Positions 10,380 to 22,236 of a stretch of 64,000 bases of DNA are shown here, one piece after another. The stretch's first letter is position 1, and every line of letters starts with the position of its first letter. Source of the stretch: Tetraselmis striata (Eukaryota > Chlorophyta > Chlorodendrophyceae > Chlorodendrales > Chlorodendraceae); assembly GCA_006384855.1 (NCBI GenBank), contig VCJN01001150.1, positions 186,001 to 250,000 on the forward strand, written 5' to 3'. Position numbers and translations under genes: made by a program. The notes under the pieces were generated by a model. The model worked only from the letters and a program-made list of their open reading frames with translations. It had not been told where the DNA came from and searched no databases.

Positions 10380-10870
10380 CAGCGCTGCTCTGCTATCCGT
10401 ATATGGTGCTCTCTAGTTCAACGCTCGTGTATTCAGCTCCCGGCTCGGGCTGTGTACGTCGCCAGCGCTCAATGCAGCTCTATGTAGTTCAGCGCTCAGT
10501 TTGGCGCTCGGCTATTCAACGCTCGATTCAGCGCTCGGTTGTTCAGCTCTCATCAGTTCAGCTCTGTGGCTTAGCAATCAGGTATACAGCTCTCGCTTCA
10601 GCTCTGTATATATAAATATACAAATACAACACGTATACATATATATGCATGGACATTTATATATATGCATCTACATATATACGCATATATACATATATAC
10701 ACTCATATACGTTAATAGTTCAGCGCTCGTCGGTTTAGCCCTACTCGGTTGTTCAGCTCTCGAGCCAGCTCTGTAGTTCAGCGCTCGGTTATTCAGCGCG
10801 CGGTTCAGGCCCTCTGAAGTTCAGCGGTAGCACTCTCGAGGTTGCTCAGCTCGCGGTTCAGTTGTGTTTT
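10380..10870 (+). repeat. Degenerate TTCAGCGCTCGG-type short repeats
   Basis: Many irregular copies of GTTCAGCGCTCGGT / GTTCAGCTCT, interrupted at about 10610-10715 by an AT-rich ATATAC microsatellite. The plus-strand ORFs here are products of the repeat. Confidence 0.6.
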
Positions 10871-10872
10871 AT

Positions 10873-10896
10873 CCCCCCCCCCCCCCCCCCCCCCCC

Positions 10897-10936
<40 letters not shown>
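10873..10936 (+). repeat. Poly-C tract followed by (AC)n
   Basis: A run of about 25 C followed by roughly 18 AC dinucleotides. 10937-11261 beyond it is ordinary sequence between this repeat and the SLU7 stop codon. It presumably carries the SLU7 3' UTR. I found no TGTAA polyadenylation word on the minus strand there. Confidence 0.9.
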
Positions 10937-10939
<3 letters not shown>

Positions 10940-11261
10940 TCCCAGCTTGGCTGCTAATATTTGTCAACAATCATTAAGCACCAATCAGGCACACCACAAG
11001 CCTGTGCCCGAGGTGCGATCGTTCGCCAAGAGGGGAATCTTTGCTGGAACATGCACGGCACAAGGCAGCCGGCTAGCTCAGCGGTCCCCTGCCAAGGCGG
11101 ATGAATCAGCACCGCCGTGGTTGGCGAGGCGATCAAGCTGCTGAGAAGGCATTTCACAGGTGGTCTATCTATTGTCTGATTATGAGACTCCGGGGAGACG
11201 ACAGGCTGGTTGGGAGCGCCGCGACGGCCCCGAGGGAAGCAGCCGTAAATCAGCCGGAAGG

Positions 11262-14200
11262 CTAAACCATGTCGTAGCCGTCAGTGCCGGCAGCTGGCTG
11301 CGCCATGGGGTCGTCCGTCCGCTTCTTCTTCATGCGCCACGCCTCCATCTCCTCCGGGGTCACGTCCGTGTCATTGGCCTGCGCAGCACTCAAGACCGTG
11401 GTAAGAAAGGGAAGATCGCAACGTGCACCCCACTCCCTGCTCATTAACTCCCTCCCGCCCGGTGAACACCGCCATCGGAGCGGCGCCCCCACCTTGAGCG
11501 AGTTGTAGCCGCGCTTGCGCTCGTCCGCATCGTCCGCCTTCTCCGCCTCCTTCTGCTTCTTAATTGCCTCCTGGAGCTTCTCCTCGTCGAGCCCCTCCTC
11601 CAGATTGCCCTGCAGCAGGCGGCGCAAGTCGGCTCCGCAAAAAGGCCATGGATGTGTGTGAACGCAGGATTTTGTGGACATGTGTATAGGGTGGTGGGCG
11701 GCGACCATAGCAGGGCAGCGCACCTCTCCCCACACATCATTGGGCCTGTACCCCGCCAGCGTGCTCTCCTTCCGCTTCGAGTCCAGCTCGGCAGCCTTGG
11801 CCTCCATGTTGGCGGCCAAGTTGGCGGCGTTGGCCTCCGAGGCCTGGGGGGCAGCGACCGGCAGTGGATCATGCTGAGTGTTTTGACAGAAATGGAAGCG
11901 GTGCCTGCTGGGCGTTTGACTGCGGGCCTGATGGCTGCCAAGCATGATGTGACAAACGCAGAATAGAAATGCCCGACAATAGCCATAATTTATATCTCTG
12001 TACATATAGCCATGTATACATAGCCGTATATATGACATATGTGTCATGTAGAATATGCCATAGCCATATGTGCGATAAATCAATAGCCATAGATGCCATA
12101 GCCATATATACAGAGCCCAAATATAAAACCTGCTGGCCAAGGTAGTATAGCCAAGGTGCGTGAGAATCTGCAGGCTGCGTGTGTTGGAGCGGTAAAGAAA
12201 GCCCCGGGGGGGGGGGGGGGGGGGGGGCAATCCTACCGCCAGGCCGGCGGCGCCCGTGCAGTAGCTGTTCTTGACGAGCGAGTGGCAGCAGGCAAAGCCC
12301 CACTGCCCATCATGCCACCAGGATCCCCAGACAGAGGTGTGGTTGTTGAGGTACACATCCTCCTCGTACTTGGAGACCGCCTTGGACTCCGTGCCCTTGA
12401 TGAGCCGCCCCGCGCGGTCGTACTCCACGTACTTCTCGGTCTGCCCCAGCAGGAAGACCTCCTCTGGCTTGTCCTGCGCCGCGTTGCCTGTTCATGGCAA
12501 GATGGCACACCTAGCTCAGCACATTTGTGAAAGGGAGCAAACTGGAAGGCCAGCCTAAACGGCATGAGAAGGGCTGCCACTGGCAGCTCATTGCAGACAA
12601 AAGCAATGCGATGTCGTTGGGGGAAAAGGAGTTTTCCCGGGGGGGGGGGGGGGGGGGGGGGGGTCGGCACCGTATTTCTCCTGTATGTTAACGACGTTTT
12701 TGGTGTCCAGCTTGGTCTTCTTCTCCTTATATGACTTGTAGAGAACTTCCGCCTGGCCGGGCACAGGCAGGATGCTGAGTATCCGCGGGGGTGGATTGGC
12801 AGGGGCCAGACACAGCGATGATCAAGGCGGGGTCGGGAGCCAACCTGGGACGGGACGCCCTGCAGGTGGATGTCCTGCCCCTTGTCGAAGGCCTTGTGCG
12901 AGTGCAGATTCAGCGCCTCCCAGCCCTGGTAGTCGCCCGTCTTCCGGACAAAGTTGTCGCCAGCAAAGTTGCGCTGCGTGGGGTCCTGTGCGCCCGTTGA
13001 AGACAAAGTAAGGGTGGAAGCTTCGTGATTAGACGCCACCGCTAGGTATCTGGCTAACAAGACTGAACCAGGCCATGTGCTGGCTTGCTGCTATTTTAAG
13101 TGGGGGGGGACAGGCAGCCCACCTTGTTTGGCAGCGGGTCGGCGCGCATGGAGCGCGTCTTGGGGTCGTAGTGCGCCGAGTTGATGTCCAGGTTGAGCAG
13201 GTACTTGGCTGTGTCCTCACGGATGCGCAGGTTGCGCACCGATCCGGTGCCGCCGCCGCCTGCAGTACGGATGCGCTTCTCCACCTGCCGGGAGCCATCG
13301 CATCGGCGGCACCGTCAGCCCCCCCCCCCCCCCCCCCCCCCGGCTGCTAATCCAGCAGCAGCAGCAGCAGTGGCGGCGCAGATGATATGATGGCAAATAA
13401 TGGTATTCCCCTGGCAAGTTCAAACCAAGGATGGAGGCGGGGAGGGGGGTGGTTGGGGAGTTGCGTGCATGCTGAAAGAGAGGCAGGAAGCGAAGAGGGA
13501 GGGAGGACATTGTGCCGGAGGATATATATCGGCTGTGCGTTCTAGTTCGTATCTGTGAAGACCAGGCGAAATGCCCTGCAGGAGCGCCCCCCCCCCCCCC
13601 CCCCCCCCCTCCCCCGGGGCCTTCTTTACCGCTCCAATACACACAGCCTGCAGATTCTCACGCACCTTGGCAAAGCCTGCCTCCTCACTCTCATCGATCT
13701 TGTCCTCATCGCTGTCATCATTCTTGTGCTCATCTGCCTCCTTGGGCGCCGACGCATCCCTGCAGCAGAGCATGCACGCATCAGCATCATCGCAAAGAAG
13801 CCCCCCCCCCCCCCCCCTTCCTTCGCCCATGCCCTGGATCACAGCCGAGGGCACCGCGCCGCACTTGGCATTGAACTTCCTCTCCAGCTCCGCCTTCTTC
13901 TTCATGTCCTTCTTCAGTTTGTCCAGCTTCTCAAACTTATCCTGCACACGACTGTAATCCGAGCCGTCGTACCTGGCCACAACAACCCCATCAGGGCGGT
14001 GTCAGAAGAGACCTGGCCCATGGTAGGCAGCGCCCTTGGATGAAAATGGGGGATGGGTGATGAACTAGAGGATGGATTTTTGGGGGGGGGGGGGGGGGGG
14101 GGGGGGAGGGTGTACCCGTTCCAACGGTCCCGCTTGCCGTCAAACGTCTTCATGTCCACCTCCTCCACCTTCTCGTCTGCGGCGATGTACTTGCCAGTGA

Positions 14201-14654
14201 GCTTGGCGCCCTTGCTGCGCGGCCGCTCCATGCAGTCTTTTGTCTTGTGCGTCATCGCCCCACAGCTGTGGCCCAGGTAGGACCAGCACATGCGCATCAG
14301 TTATAGTGCGGAGGGTGGGTGGTGGAGGAGGGGAAACGACGGAGCGGGGGGCTGAGGCGCGTACTTCTCGCAGGCGCCCTTGCGGTACTTGGTGGCCTGC
14401 CCGGTCTTAGCGCCGCGGTCATACCACTTGGACATCTCATCCTTGTCCTTGTCGCGCCAGTCCTTCTGATGCTTCAAGCTGGGATGCTGCTGGTTGAGGT
14501 ACCAGGGCGCGGAGGACATATACTGCGGGATATGGGGATTGATCTCCTTGCCATCCTCGTCAACCGCGGCGGGCGCGAGACCTGCCTTCCGCGCCTCCTC
14601 CAGCTCCATCTGCCGCCGGTAGTCATCGCGGTTGCGGAAGTTGGGGTTCGCCAT
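11262..14654 (-). CDS. SLU7: Pre-mRNA splicing factor SLU7, complete, 11 exons
   Basis: Nuclear second-step splicing factor that helps select the 3' splice site. Exons (minus): 14365..14654, 14116..14265, 13865..13972, 13666..13759, 13123..13284, 12845..12985, 12671..12752, 12237..12487, 11724..11843, 11493..11632, 11262..11378, giving ~550 aa, normal for the family. Landmarks in order: [17 protein letters not shown], the CCHC zinc knuckle [16 protein letters not shown] (joined across exons 1-2), DRWNGYD, an acidic [17 protein letters not shown] linker, [94 protein letters not shown], and C-terminal [20 protein letters not shown]. All junctions keep phase except exon 9 to 10. There the best acceptor (ag at 11634-11633) leaves two extra bases, so that junction or one base of sequence is wrong. 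Five of ten introns carry homopolymer tracts. Confidence 0.96.
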
Positions 14655-15413
14655 GGCGCCTGCCTCGAGGGTCAGCAGCGGTGCCGCCCACAGGCCTCCT
14701 CTCCCTCTGCTGAGCACCGAGCAGTAGGAAAAGGGGCTCAGCGGGCTGACAAGCGGCGGAAAGCAGCTGCCACACAAACGCGGAAGCGCCACAAGCTCGT
14801 CCTGCCCCACCACCAAGCCCACACCAGCTCTGCTGCCCTGCTTTGCGCCGGCCAACCACTTCGTCCCCGCCACGGCCGCCACAGAGCCAGTCAATCCGCC
14901 ACCGAGATGAAGACCAGCTGATGTGGGCAGGGTGGGGATAGGTCTGGCAGCCACATGGGTACCCTGGTAGTGCTCGGAGCTCGGAGGGCACGGGGCGGGC
15001 GGAGCAAGGTCGTTGGGATAGCGGAGGTGGGGCGGGGGTTGGTGGGGGGTGGGGGGGGGGATGCTCGCGCCGGTCGTACCTGCCGCTGCCGCCGGGGGGG
15101 GGGGGGGGGGGGAACGGCCAGACGCGCTGCGGTAGCGTGTTCCGTGCCAAAGAAGCTTTCCTGGCGCCGCGCGGTGCTGGCGGTGCGGTGTGAGGGGAGG
15201 AACGTTATGCTGTCTTGCTGGGCGACGTGCCGACGGACGGCGGGAGCTAATTATTAATTGGACCGACTCATTTATCAGCGCGGGCCTTTTATCCTTCCAG
15301 TAAGGACCTTAGTCTTCATATTACATGAGCTTAGTCACTATGCGACGATGGTGCGCGCTCGTCGACGGAGGCACTCCTGACGACATGTCGACTACTACAT
15401 TGGCCCAGTAGTT
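14655..15413. other. Upstream region of SLU7 and GC-rich intergenic DNA
   Basis: The first part is the likely SLU7 5' UTR and promoter on the minus strand. Poly-G tracts lie at about 15048-15059 and 15095-15112. The plus-strand ORF over 14955-15257 is Gly/Arg-rich, spans a poly-G tract, and is not credible as a gene. Confidence 0.4.
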
Positions 15414-16341
15414 CCCCTACCTCTTGGGTTGAGCGGAGGAAAAGGAGAGCCGCGTCCGAAATCGCCTGGAATACGTGAGAATTGATACCGGTCGCAATAC
15501 GGTTTTATCACGGAGTTTTTAAGGCGTCCGTCCTCCGTCCGTCCTCCGTCCTCCAGTGCTGCGTCTTCGCGTATGAACCGTCATACGTTCGATCTGTGAT
15601 CGTTTGATTTCTAGGCACACCTCCGAAGACGGCAAGATTCTGAATGGATGCGCGTGTATTCTAGCCCAGGCACGTCATGTATTCGTCTGAAACGCCAAAA
15701 TAACGCGGTACCGCAGCGCGTTTTTACTGCTGAATCAGCAAGCGAGACTCGCCCTCTATATTTATACAGCGACTATATACACGGTGGTCCGAGGATATGC
15801 TGTAACATGATGCTGTAAAAAGGGGTCGCCGCGGTGCGGGGGCAGTCCGCCGACCCGGGGCCCGGCGTCCGTCGACGGACGGGCGACGGTCGAACGGCGG
15901 CGTCCGGCGTCCGGTGCCGGTACAGGCGGCGGGCGTGGCGATTCGCGCCGTGCCCGCCCCGTAGACCTGACGACCGGCCCGACCTGCGCGGCCTCGTGCG
16001 GGATGCGGGTCGCCTGTAGGCGGCTTGTACTGTATTGCTGATCTTGCAGTGCTGTTTTTTTTTTTTTTTTTGGGTAATACAACTTTTAGCGGTGGGTTGG
16101 GTACCGGCCTTTTCGTAATGCACACCAGTGGTCAGCGGCCCGCTTTTACGCGGCTTGCAGATTTAATCTGTTTTACAAAATAATACGTCTCTTTTGAAAA
16201 ATAATAAATTACTGACAAATCTAACGCTAAAAGCATTATTACCCGGAAACAACAGTATTATTACAAGATCAACACTGCAAGCCGGCTAAAAGCGGCCCGC
16301 ATCCCGCACGGCCGCACCACGCTCAACCCAAGAGGTAGGGG
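15414..16341. mobile_element. TIR element, tandem copy 1 of 3 (928 bp)
   Basis: It starts CCCCTACCTCTTGGGTTGAG and ends with the exact reverse complement CTCAACCCAAGAGGTAGGGG, a perfect 20-bp terminal inverted repeat. The interior has CCGTCCTCC repeats, a GC-rich core (about 15835-16020) and an AT-rich tail with a T18 run at about 16056. Its overlapping ORFs, the same in every copy, are GC-rich shadows without a recognisable transposase. It is probably non-autonomous. Confidence 0.75.
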
Positions 16342-16391
16342 CACCTCCACAAATCCCCGGCGCGAAGCGCCGCTTAGTTTCATAAATGGTT

Positions 16392-17318
16392 CCCCTCCCT
16401 CTTGGGTTGAGCGGAGGAAAAGGAGAGCCGCGTCCGAAATCGCCTGGAATACGTGAGAATCGGTACCGGTCGCAATACGGTTTTATCACGGAGTTTTCGG
16501 CGTCCGTCCTCCGTCCGTCCTCCGTCCTCCAGTGCTGCGTCTTCGCGTATGAACCGTCATACGTTCGATCTGTGCTCGTTTGATTTCTAGGCACACCTCC
16601 GACGACGGTAAGATTCTGAATGGATGCGCGTGTATTCTAGCCCAGGCACGTCATGTATTCGTCTGAAACGCCAAAATAACGCGGTACCGCAGCGCGTTTT
16701 TACTGCTGAATCAGCAAGCGAGACTCGCCCTCTATATCTATACAGCGACTATATACACGGTGGTCCGAGGATATGTGCTGTATTAACATGATGCTGTAAA
16801 AAGGGGTCGCCGCGGTGCGGGGGCAGTCCGCCGACCCGGGGCCCGGCGTCCGTCGACGGACGGGCGACGGTCGAACGGCGGCGTCCGGCGTCCGGTGCCG
16901 GTACAGGCGGCGGGCGTGGCGATTCGCGCCGTGCCCGCCCCGTAGACCTGACGACCGGCCCGACCTGCGCGGCCTCGTGCGGGATGCGGGCCGCCTGTAG
17001 GCGGCTTGTACTGTATTGCTGATCTTGCAGTGCTGTTTTTTTTTTGGGGGGTAATACAACTTTTAGCGGTGGGTTGGGTACCGGCCTTTTTGTAATGCAC
17101 ACCAGTGGTCAGCGGCCCGCTTTTACGCGGCTTGCAGATTTAATCTGTTTTACAAAATAATACGTCTCTTTTGAAAAATAATAAATTACTGACAAATCTA
17201 ACGCTAAAAGCATTATTACCCGGAAACAACAGTATTATTACAAGATCAACACTGCAAGCCGGCTAAAAGCGGCCCGCATCCCGCACGGCCGCACCACGCT
17301 CAACCCAAGAGGTAGGGG
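16392..17318. mobile_element. TIR element, tandem copy 2 of 3 (927 bp)
   Basis: Near-identical to copy 1, with one mismatch in the left 20-bp TIR. It is separated from copies 1 and 3 by 50-bp spacers (16342-16391 and 17319-17368) of almost the same sequence, including the palindrome GGCGCGAAGCGCC. Facing TIRs across each spacer form a large hairpin. Confidence 0.75.
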
Positions 17319-17368
17319 CACCTCCACAAATCCCCGGCGCGAAGCGCCGCTTAGTTTCATAAATGGTT

Positions 17369-18290
17369 CCCCTCCCTCTTGGGTTGAGCGGAGGAAAAGG
17401 AGAGCCGCGTCCGAAATCGCCTGGAATACGTGAGAATCGATACCGGTCGCAATACGGTTTTATCACGGATTGTTAGGCGTCCGTCCTCCGTCCGTCCTCC
17501 GTCCTCCAGTGCTGCGTCTTCGCGTATGAACCGTCATACGTTCGATCTGTGCTCGTTTGATTTCTAGGCACACCTCCGACGACGGTAAGATTCTGAATGG
17601 ATGCGCGTGTATTCTAGCCCAGGCACGTCATGTATTCGTCTGAAACGCCAAAATAACGCGGTACCGCAGCGCGTTTTTACTGCTGAATCAGCAAGCGAGA
17701 CTCGCCCTCTATATCTATACAGCGACTATATACACGGTGGTCCGAGGATATGTGCTGTATTAACATGATGCTGTAAAAAGGGGTCGCCGCGGTGCGGGGG
17801 CAGTCCGCCGACCCGGGGCCCGGCGTCCGTCGACGGACGGGCGACGGTCGAACGGCGGCGTCCGGCGTCCGGTGCCGGTACAGGCGGCGGGCGTGGCGAT
17901 TCGCGCCGTGCCCGCCCCGTAGACCTGACGACCGGCCCGACCTGCGCGGCCTCGTGCGGGATGCGGGCCGCCTGTAGGCGGCTTGTACTGTATTGCTGAT
18001 CTTGCAGTGCTGTTTTTTTTTTGGGGGGTAATACAACTTTTAGCGGTGGGTTGGGTACCGGCCATTTTGTAATGCACACCAGTAGTCAGCGGCCCGCTTT
18101 TACGCGGCTTGCAGATTTAATCTGTTTTACAAAATAATACGTCTCTTTTGAAAAATAAATTACTGACAAATCTAACGCTAAAAGCATTATTACCCGGAAA
18201 CAACAGTTATTATTACAAGATCAACACTACTGTACAAGCCGGCTAAAAGCGGCCCGCATCCCGCACCACGCTCAACCCAAGAGGTAGGGG
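17369..18290. mobile_element. TIR element, tandem copy 3 of 3 (922 bp)
   Basis: Third copy, sharing with copy 2 a short T9-G6 run where copy 1 has T18, so copies 2 and 3 are the more recent pair. Its right end lacks the GGCCG bases before CACCACGCTC present in the other two and carries a few extra bases near 18228. Confidence 0.75.
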
Positions 18291-18964
18291 CACCTCCACA
18301 GATCCCCGGCGCGAAGCGCCGCTCAGTCGATATTCAGGTACATTAATTACATAAGGGATATTCATCTATCGACGACAGCATGTACGAATTATAGGAGGCA
18401 TAATCTTGATGCCGCCCATAATTAACTAGCCCACTGGTACATTTATGAAAGAACTATTTAGTACACTGTGGCGGCTTGCTGTGTAGTTGATCTTTTCGTA
18501 CTGCATTTTAGCGGTGGATTTGTTACCGGCCGTTTTGTGATTCTCACCCCCTCCGGTCATCCCGATATATGGCCGAAATATTACCGACTTGATTACCGGA
18601 TTATTCGCCCGGCGTTCCAGCTTCTTGTGATGCCGACCTCCAGCCACGCCAACCCCCGACCCGACACACACATCCCGCTGTCCACAGCCGCAGCGGCCCC
18701 AGACCTGCACAGTGACGGATGTGCGCAGCGGGGACTTGCATACCAGCGTCTTCCGCCGAGTCTTGGGGGCTCAGGTGGGTAGATGCAGCGGCCGCTGACC
18801 CGGGCCGGGTCGGGGGGCGTCATCCCTGCCCGGGCCGGAGCGCTAAAAACCATAGCTTGAGGATGCCCGAGGATGCCCCCTCAGGTCCTGTAGGCCTTGC
18901 GCGTAGCTACCTGTCCATACCCATAAGTCCCCCCCTCGTGCCCGTTTACCTATGCAGGCACGCG
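18291..18964. other. Flank of the element array with a diverged fourth fragment
   Basis: 18291-18335 continues the spacer sequence. 18467-18545 is a diverged fragment of the element tail (GCGGCTTGCTGTGTAGTTGATC, then TTTTAGCGGTGG), showing an older insertion of the same family. 18640-18960 has only GC-rich ORFs without motifs. Confidence 0.5.
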
Positions 18965-19780
18965 ATGGCGGCCCAATCCCCCCGAATTGACCCCGGCCAA
19001 GGACCGCCCGGTGCCCCCGCCGCTGCGACCCACTCCTCGCCTGGTGACCTTTGGGCGGCGGAGTGCTTTTCCGACGTCGTTGAGGCAGCGCGTGCTTTCT
19101 GCACCTTAAATAAGGCAAAGGACACAGTGCGCTGGTGGTGTGCATCTTGTTACCAACTGAAGTCCTGCAAAAAGAAGGACTGGAGGCTGATGCCATATAG
19201 GGACAGCTGCGGTGTAGTGTGGACGGTGTAGGTGAGGTGTAGCTCTGAGACAGCGCAGCATGCCTTCTATGGAGCACTGCACCGCAGATCAGGCAATAAA
19301 GACGTTGATGGCAACGAAGTCATTGTTGCAGCCGCTAGGGAGAAATTGCCCGTGGGCGAGCGGTGGTTTTGCCACGCTTGCTACCAGGAACCTGCGGTAT
19401 GTGCCTTCGGCGAACGGCATGCTGAGCAGCGCCACAAGGCCAGAGATGGCGCAAAGCGCCATGCAGAGGATGCTATGGTTGCAGACACCCGCGGTGTCCG
19501 TGCGAAATACTCTGACCTCCTGCTGCGACATGATGTAGCAGTCCGCCAGGCTGCTGACGTTGCAGAGGTAATGCTCGCTTGCCGGCGTGCTGCTCGGCTT
19601 GCTTTTAGTGGGCGTATCAAGTTTTGCAAGCAACTACGTTATTAATACCGCAAACCCGACGCAGAAAGGTCCATGGCACGCTTCACCGCAAGGGGGTCCA
19701 TGAAATACCGCGGGGCGTCCAAACTTTACCGCGACCAGTCCAATCAATACCTTGACCAGTCCAACTTGTACCGCGACTAG
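18965..19780 (+). pseudogene. Broken ORF with duplicated W-x-C-x-x-C-Y-Q motif, unknown function
   Basis: One frame runs from MAAQSPRID (18965) through an Ala/Pro-rich start and AAECFSDVVEAARAFCTLN to RWWCASCYQLKSCKKKDW, then hits TAG at 19229-19231. In the same frame it resumes through HAFYGALHRRSGNKDVDGN to a second motif RWFCHACYQEPAVCAFGE, then a charged helical stretch (HAEQRHKARDGAKRHAEDAM) to TAA at 19643. After that YRGASKLYRDQSNQYLDQSN continues to another TAG at 19778. Two related CxxCYQ motifs about 75 residues apart suggest an internal duplication of a small metal-binding fold. The in-frame stops point to a pseudogene or element remnant. I do not recognise the family. Confidence 0.4.
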
Positions 19781-22236
19781 TCCAATCATTGCCGCGCACA
19801 CAGCCAGACCTCCAGCAACCCCACCTGCTCCCCAGGGCGGGAATAGTGACCCTCAGTCTCGCCCTTGGCAGGGCCGGGGAACAATTCCGGATGTCGGAGG
19901 GCCGGCGGCGGCGGCAGTGACGATGCTCGGCGGTGCCTCGGCGAGCCGCGGCGGTCGGGTAGTCGGCCGCGGGTCGGATCGACTGGACGAGCGACTATAT
20001 GTAACGAAGGCTGCCGCCGCATCGAGCCAGGACGCTACCGGAAAGACTGCCACCATGATAAGGGGGGGAACTCTACCACCGACGGCGGGCGCCGCCGGTG
20101 GTGCTATAAAGGCGGCCAGTTTGGAGGGGTGAGGAGGAAGGCGAAGACGGTGAGGAATGTATATGGATGCTTGCCCACAGCAAAGCAACGCGGCGAGCCG
20201 ACGAATAGTAGCTGCGGGCAGCAATATTAAAGCTCGGCATACCGCCGCATCAGCGGCGTGTCTATACGCGCGCCGCATATTCACGTAGACTAGTCCATGA
20301 TTAATTAAACTCATAGAGCCGGACAGAGAAGCTCACGAAGGCAACATCCAGCAGCACGTCGATCCTGACGGTCGCGGGAATGGCATACATATATGCTGCT
20401 GCCACACATATATACAGAAATAAACTCGTATATACGAATGTTGAAGCATATGTGAATGCTGTATATTCACATAGTGTGTGTATGATGAGAATATATGCGA
20501 TTATTATATTGTTATTAAAGTCACATTGTGCAAAACTGCAAATGTGAAAGATAAATAAGCAATACAGGCTTTTGTCTTTAACACAGCACATATGCTATCT
20601 ATCTATGTTTTCTTGCGTAAATCATGGGATTTTGAAGTGACTGAGCTCTTGATTCTATCATGACAATGCAACCCGATAACAAAAGCGTCCAGTGCTGCTT
20701 GACAGTGAAGGACGCAACTGATGTCAAATCCAATATGCTCTGAGACGGTTGCCTAGCTGGTCTCAGAAACGTCAAAACTACTATGATGTTGAGACGTCAC
20801 TGCATCTGAAACATATTTGACAAATTTCGCAGCATATGTGTGCAGTATGTGCATTGCAACCGTGTACGATTCAGTATGGATAATTTTGAAGTATGTGGAA
20901 AGCAGTCAATCGCAACATGATATGATTTCACATGCATGTACATTATCTCTATGATGCTGGCTTATGTGTTTGTGTATGTGTGTTTGCGGTGAGAAATTTT
21001 GATGGGAATGACTTATATCGCATATGACAAAAGGCTAATGACTTTATCATTGTCATTCGATGATTTCACAGAAATCCAGTGCTCGGCCCTACCACACGAG
21101 AAACCCCAAGAACCTTACGCTGGTGATGAGCATGCTCGAAAAGTGGGAGGACATGACAGCACGCAAGGCAGCGGTGTCCCTTAAAGATGTGCTGTCCAAT
21201 GGCAGCGTCACACTAAATCATTTGCGTCACCAGGAGAAGGACCATGATACCCTGAAGCAAGGGCCTGGAAGAAAGTCTTGGCCCGTATCAGCTGAGCCCA
21301 AAGCTCGAGACCATCAAGTCCCTGCCAGGGGCCTGCCACATGGCTAGCAGGAGCGCAAGTATGTGCTGCGCGTCAAGGCCTGCGAGGGATTGCGACCCCA
21401 GGCAGAGCTCCACTATGTCCAGATGTAGAGTTGTGGTTGGCGGTAGTCGTCAGCGTGATGATCACCTGGGGAGAAAGCGGGGGTGGGGGGGGGGGGGGGG
21501 GGGGGGCAGTAGCCTGTTAAGAGGATCCGCAACGCCTCAGGGGATCACCACCTCTGCTACCCAAGTCCAAATGCCACGTCGCCCGTCTGCCTGCGTCCCA
21601 AATCCCACCTGCTGACAGCAGCGGCAGTTGATAGGCTGCATACATAGCCAGCGTGAACGAGGCCAGCCTAATTTAAGCAAATGGAGCGTGTGAGGTTACT
21701 ACCCAACACCGACCTGTGCGCCAGCCCACAACTGAGTTGCTGACATCGCATGCGACCTGACATCCTCGTCCACTGGTAGCCTGCAGCCTAACGGATAACA
21801 TTGGCTTCTCTTGGCGCGCGTCGTGGAGATAGCTTGCAAGGCACATGTTAACTCGTTAAATGCGGCAAGTAAGCATAGGCGGGTGACCGGCCGGGGGGGG
21901 GGGGGGGGGGGGGGAGAGGGGGGGTGGGGGGGTGCGTGGGAGGTCACTGCCACTGGGCTTTTCTTCCACATGCGGCTGGGGTGGTGGGGAACTAGGGTAG
22001 GGAGCAGTGCTAGACTGCGGCCGCCGGCGCCGCCTTCATCCAAACTCCACCTAGTGGAGTGCCATTAGTTGTGCAGCCCCACAGCATTCCGAGGCGTGTC
22101 TACCATCAAACTATTGGCAATATCACAATGTCTGCAGAAATTATGCCGGCAACCATAGCCATGGGCAACAAATACAGTAGCAACGCATACGCGCGGAGGT
22201 ATTCTTTTGAAGATGTTTAACAGTTGGAACAATATA
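19781..22236. other. Intergenic, AT-rich in the middle, no confident gene
   Basis: 19781-20230 is GC-rich with short open frames. 20320-21060 is AT-rich with ATATAC-type microsatellite stretches. 21060-21347 (plus) is an open frame (NLTLVMSMLEKWEDMTARKA and onward) with a plausible coding look, but no intron partner or family motif was found. Poly-G tracts occur at about 21482-21506 and 21891-21914. Confidence 0.35.

Noticed and set aside
15762..18079. Overlapping minus-strand ORFs of 105-133 aa repeated in each TIR element
   Set aside because: They overlap in all frames over GC-rich sequence, carry no transposase motif and differ in frame between copies at homopolymer runs.
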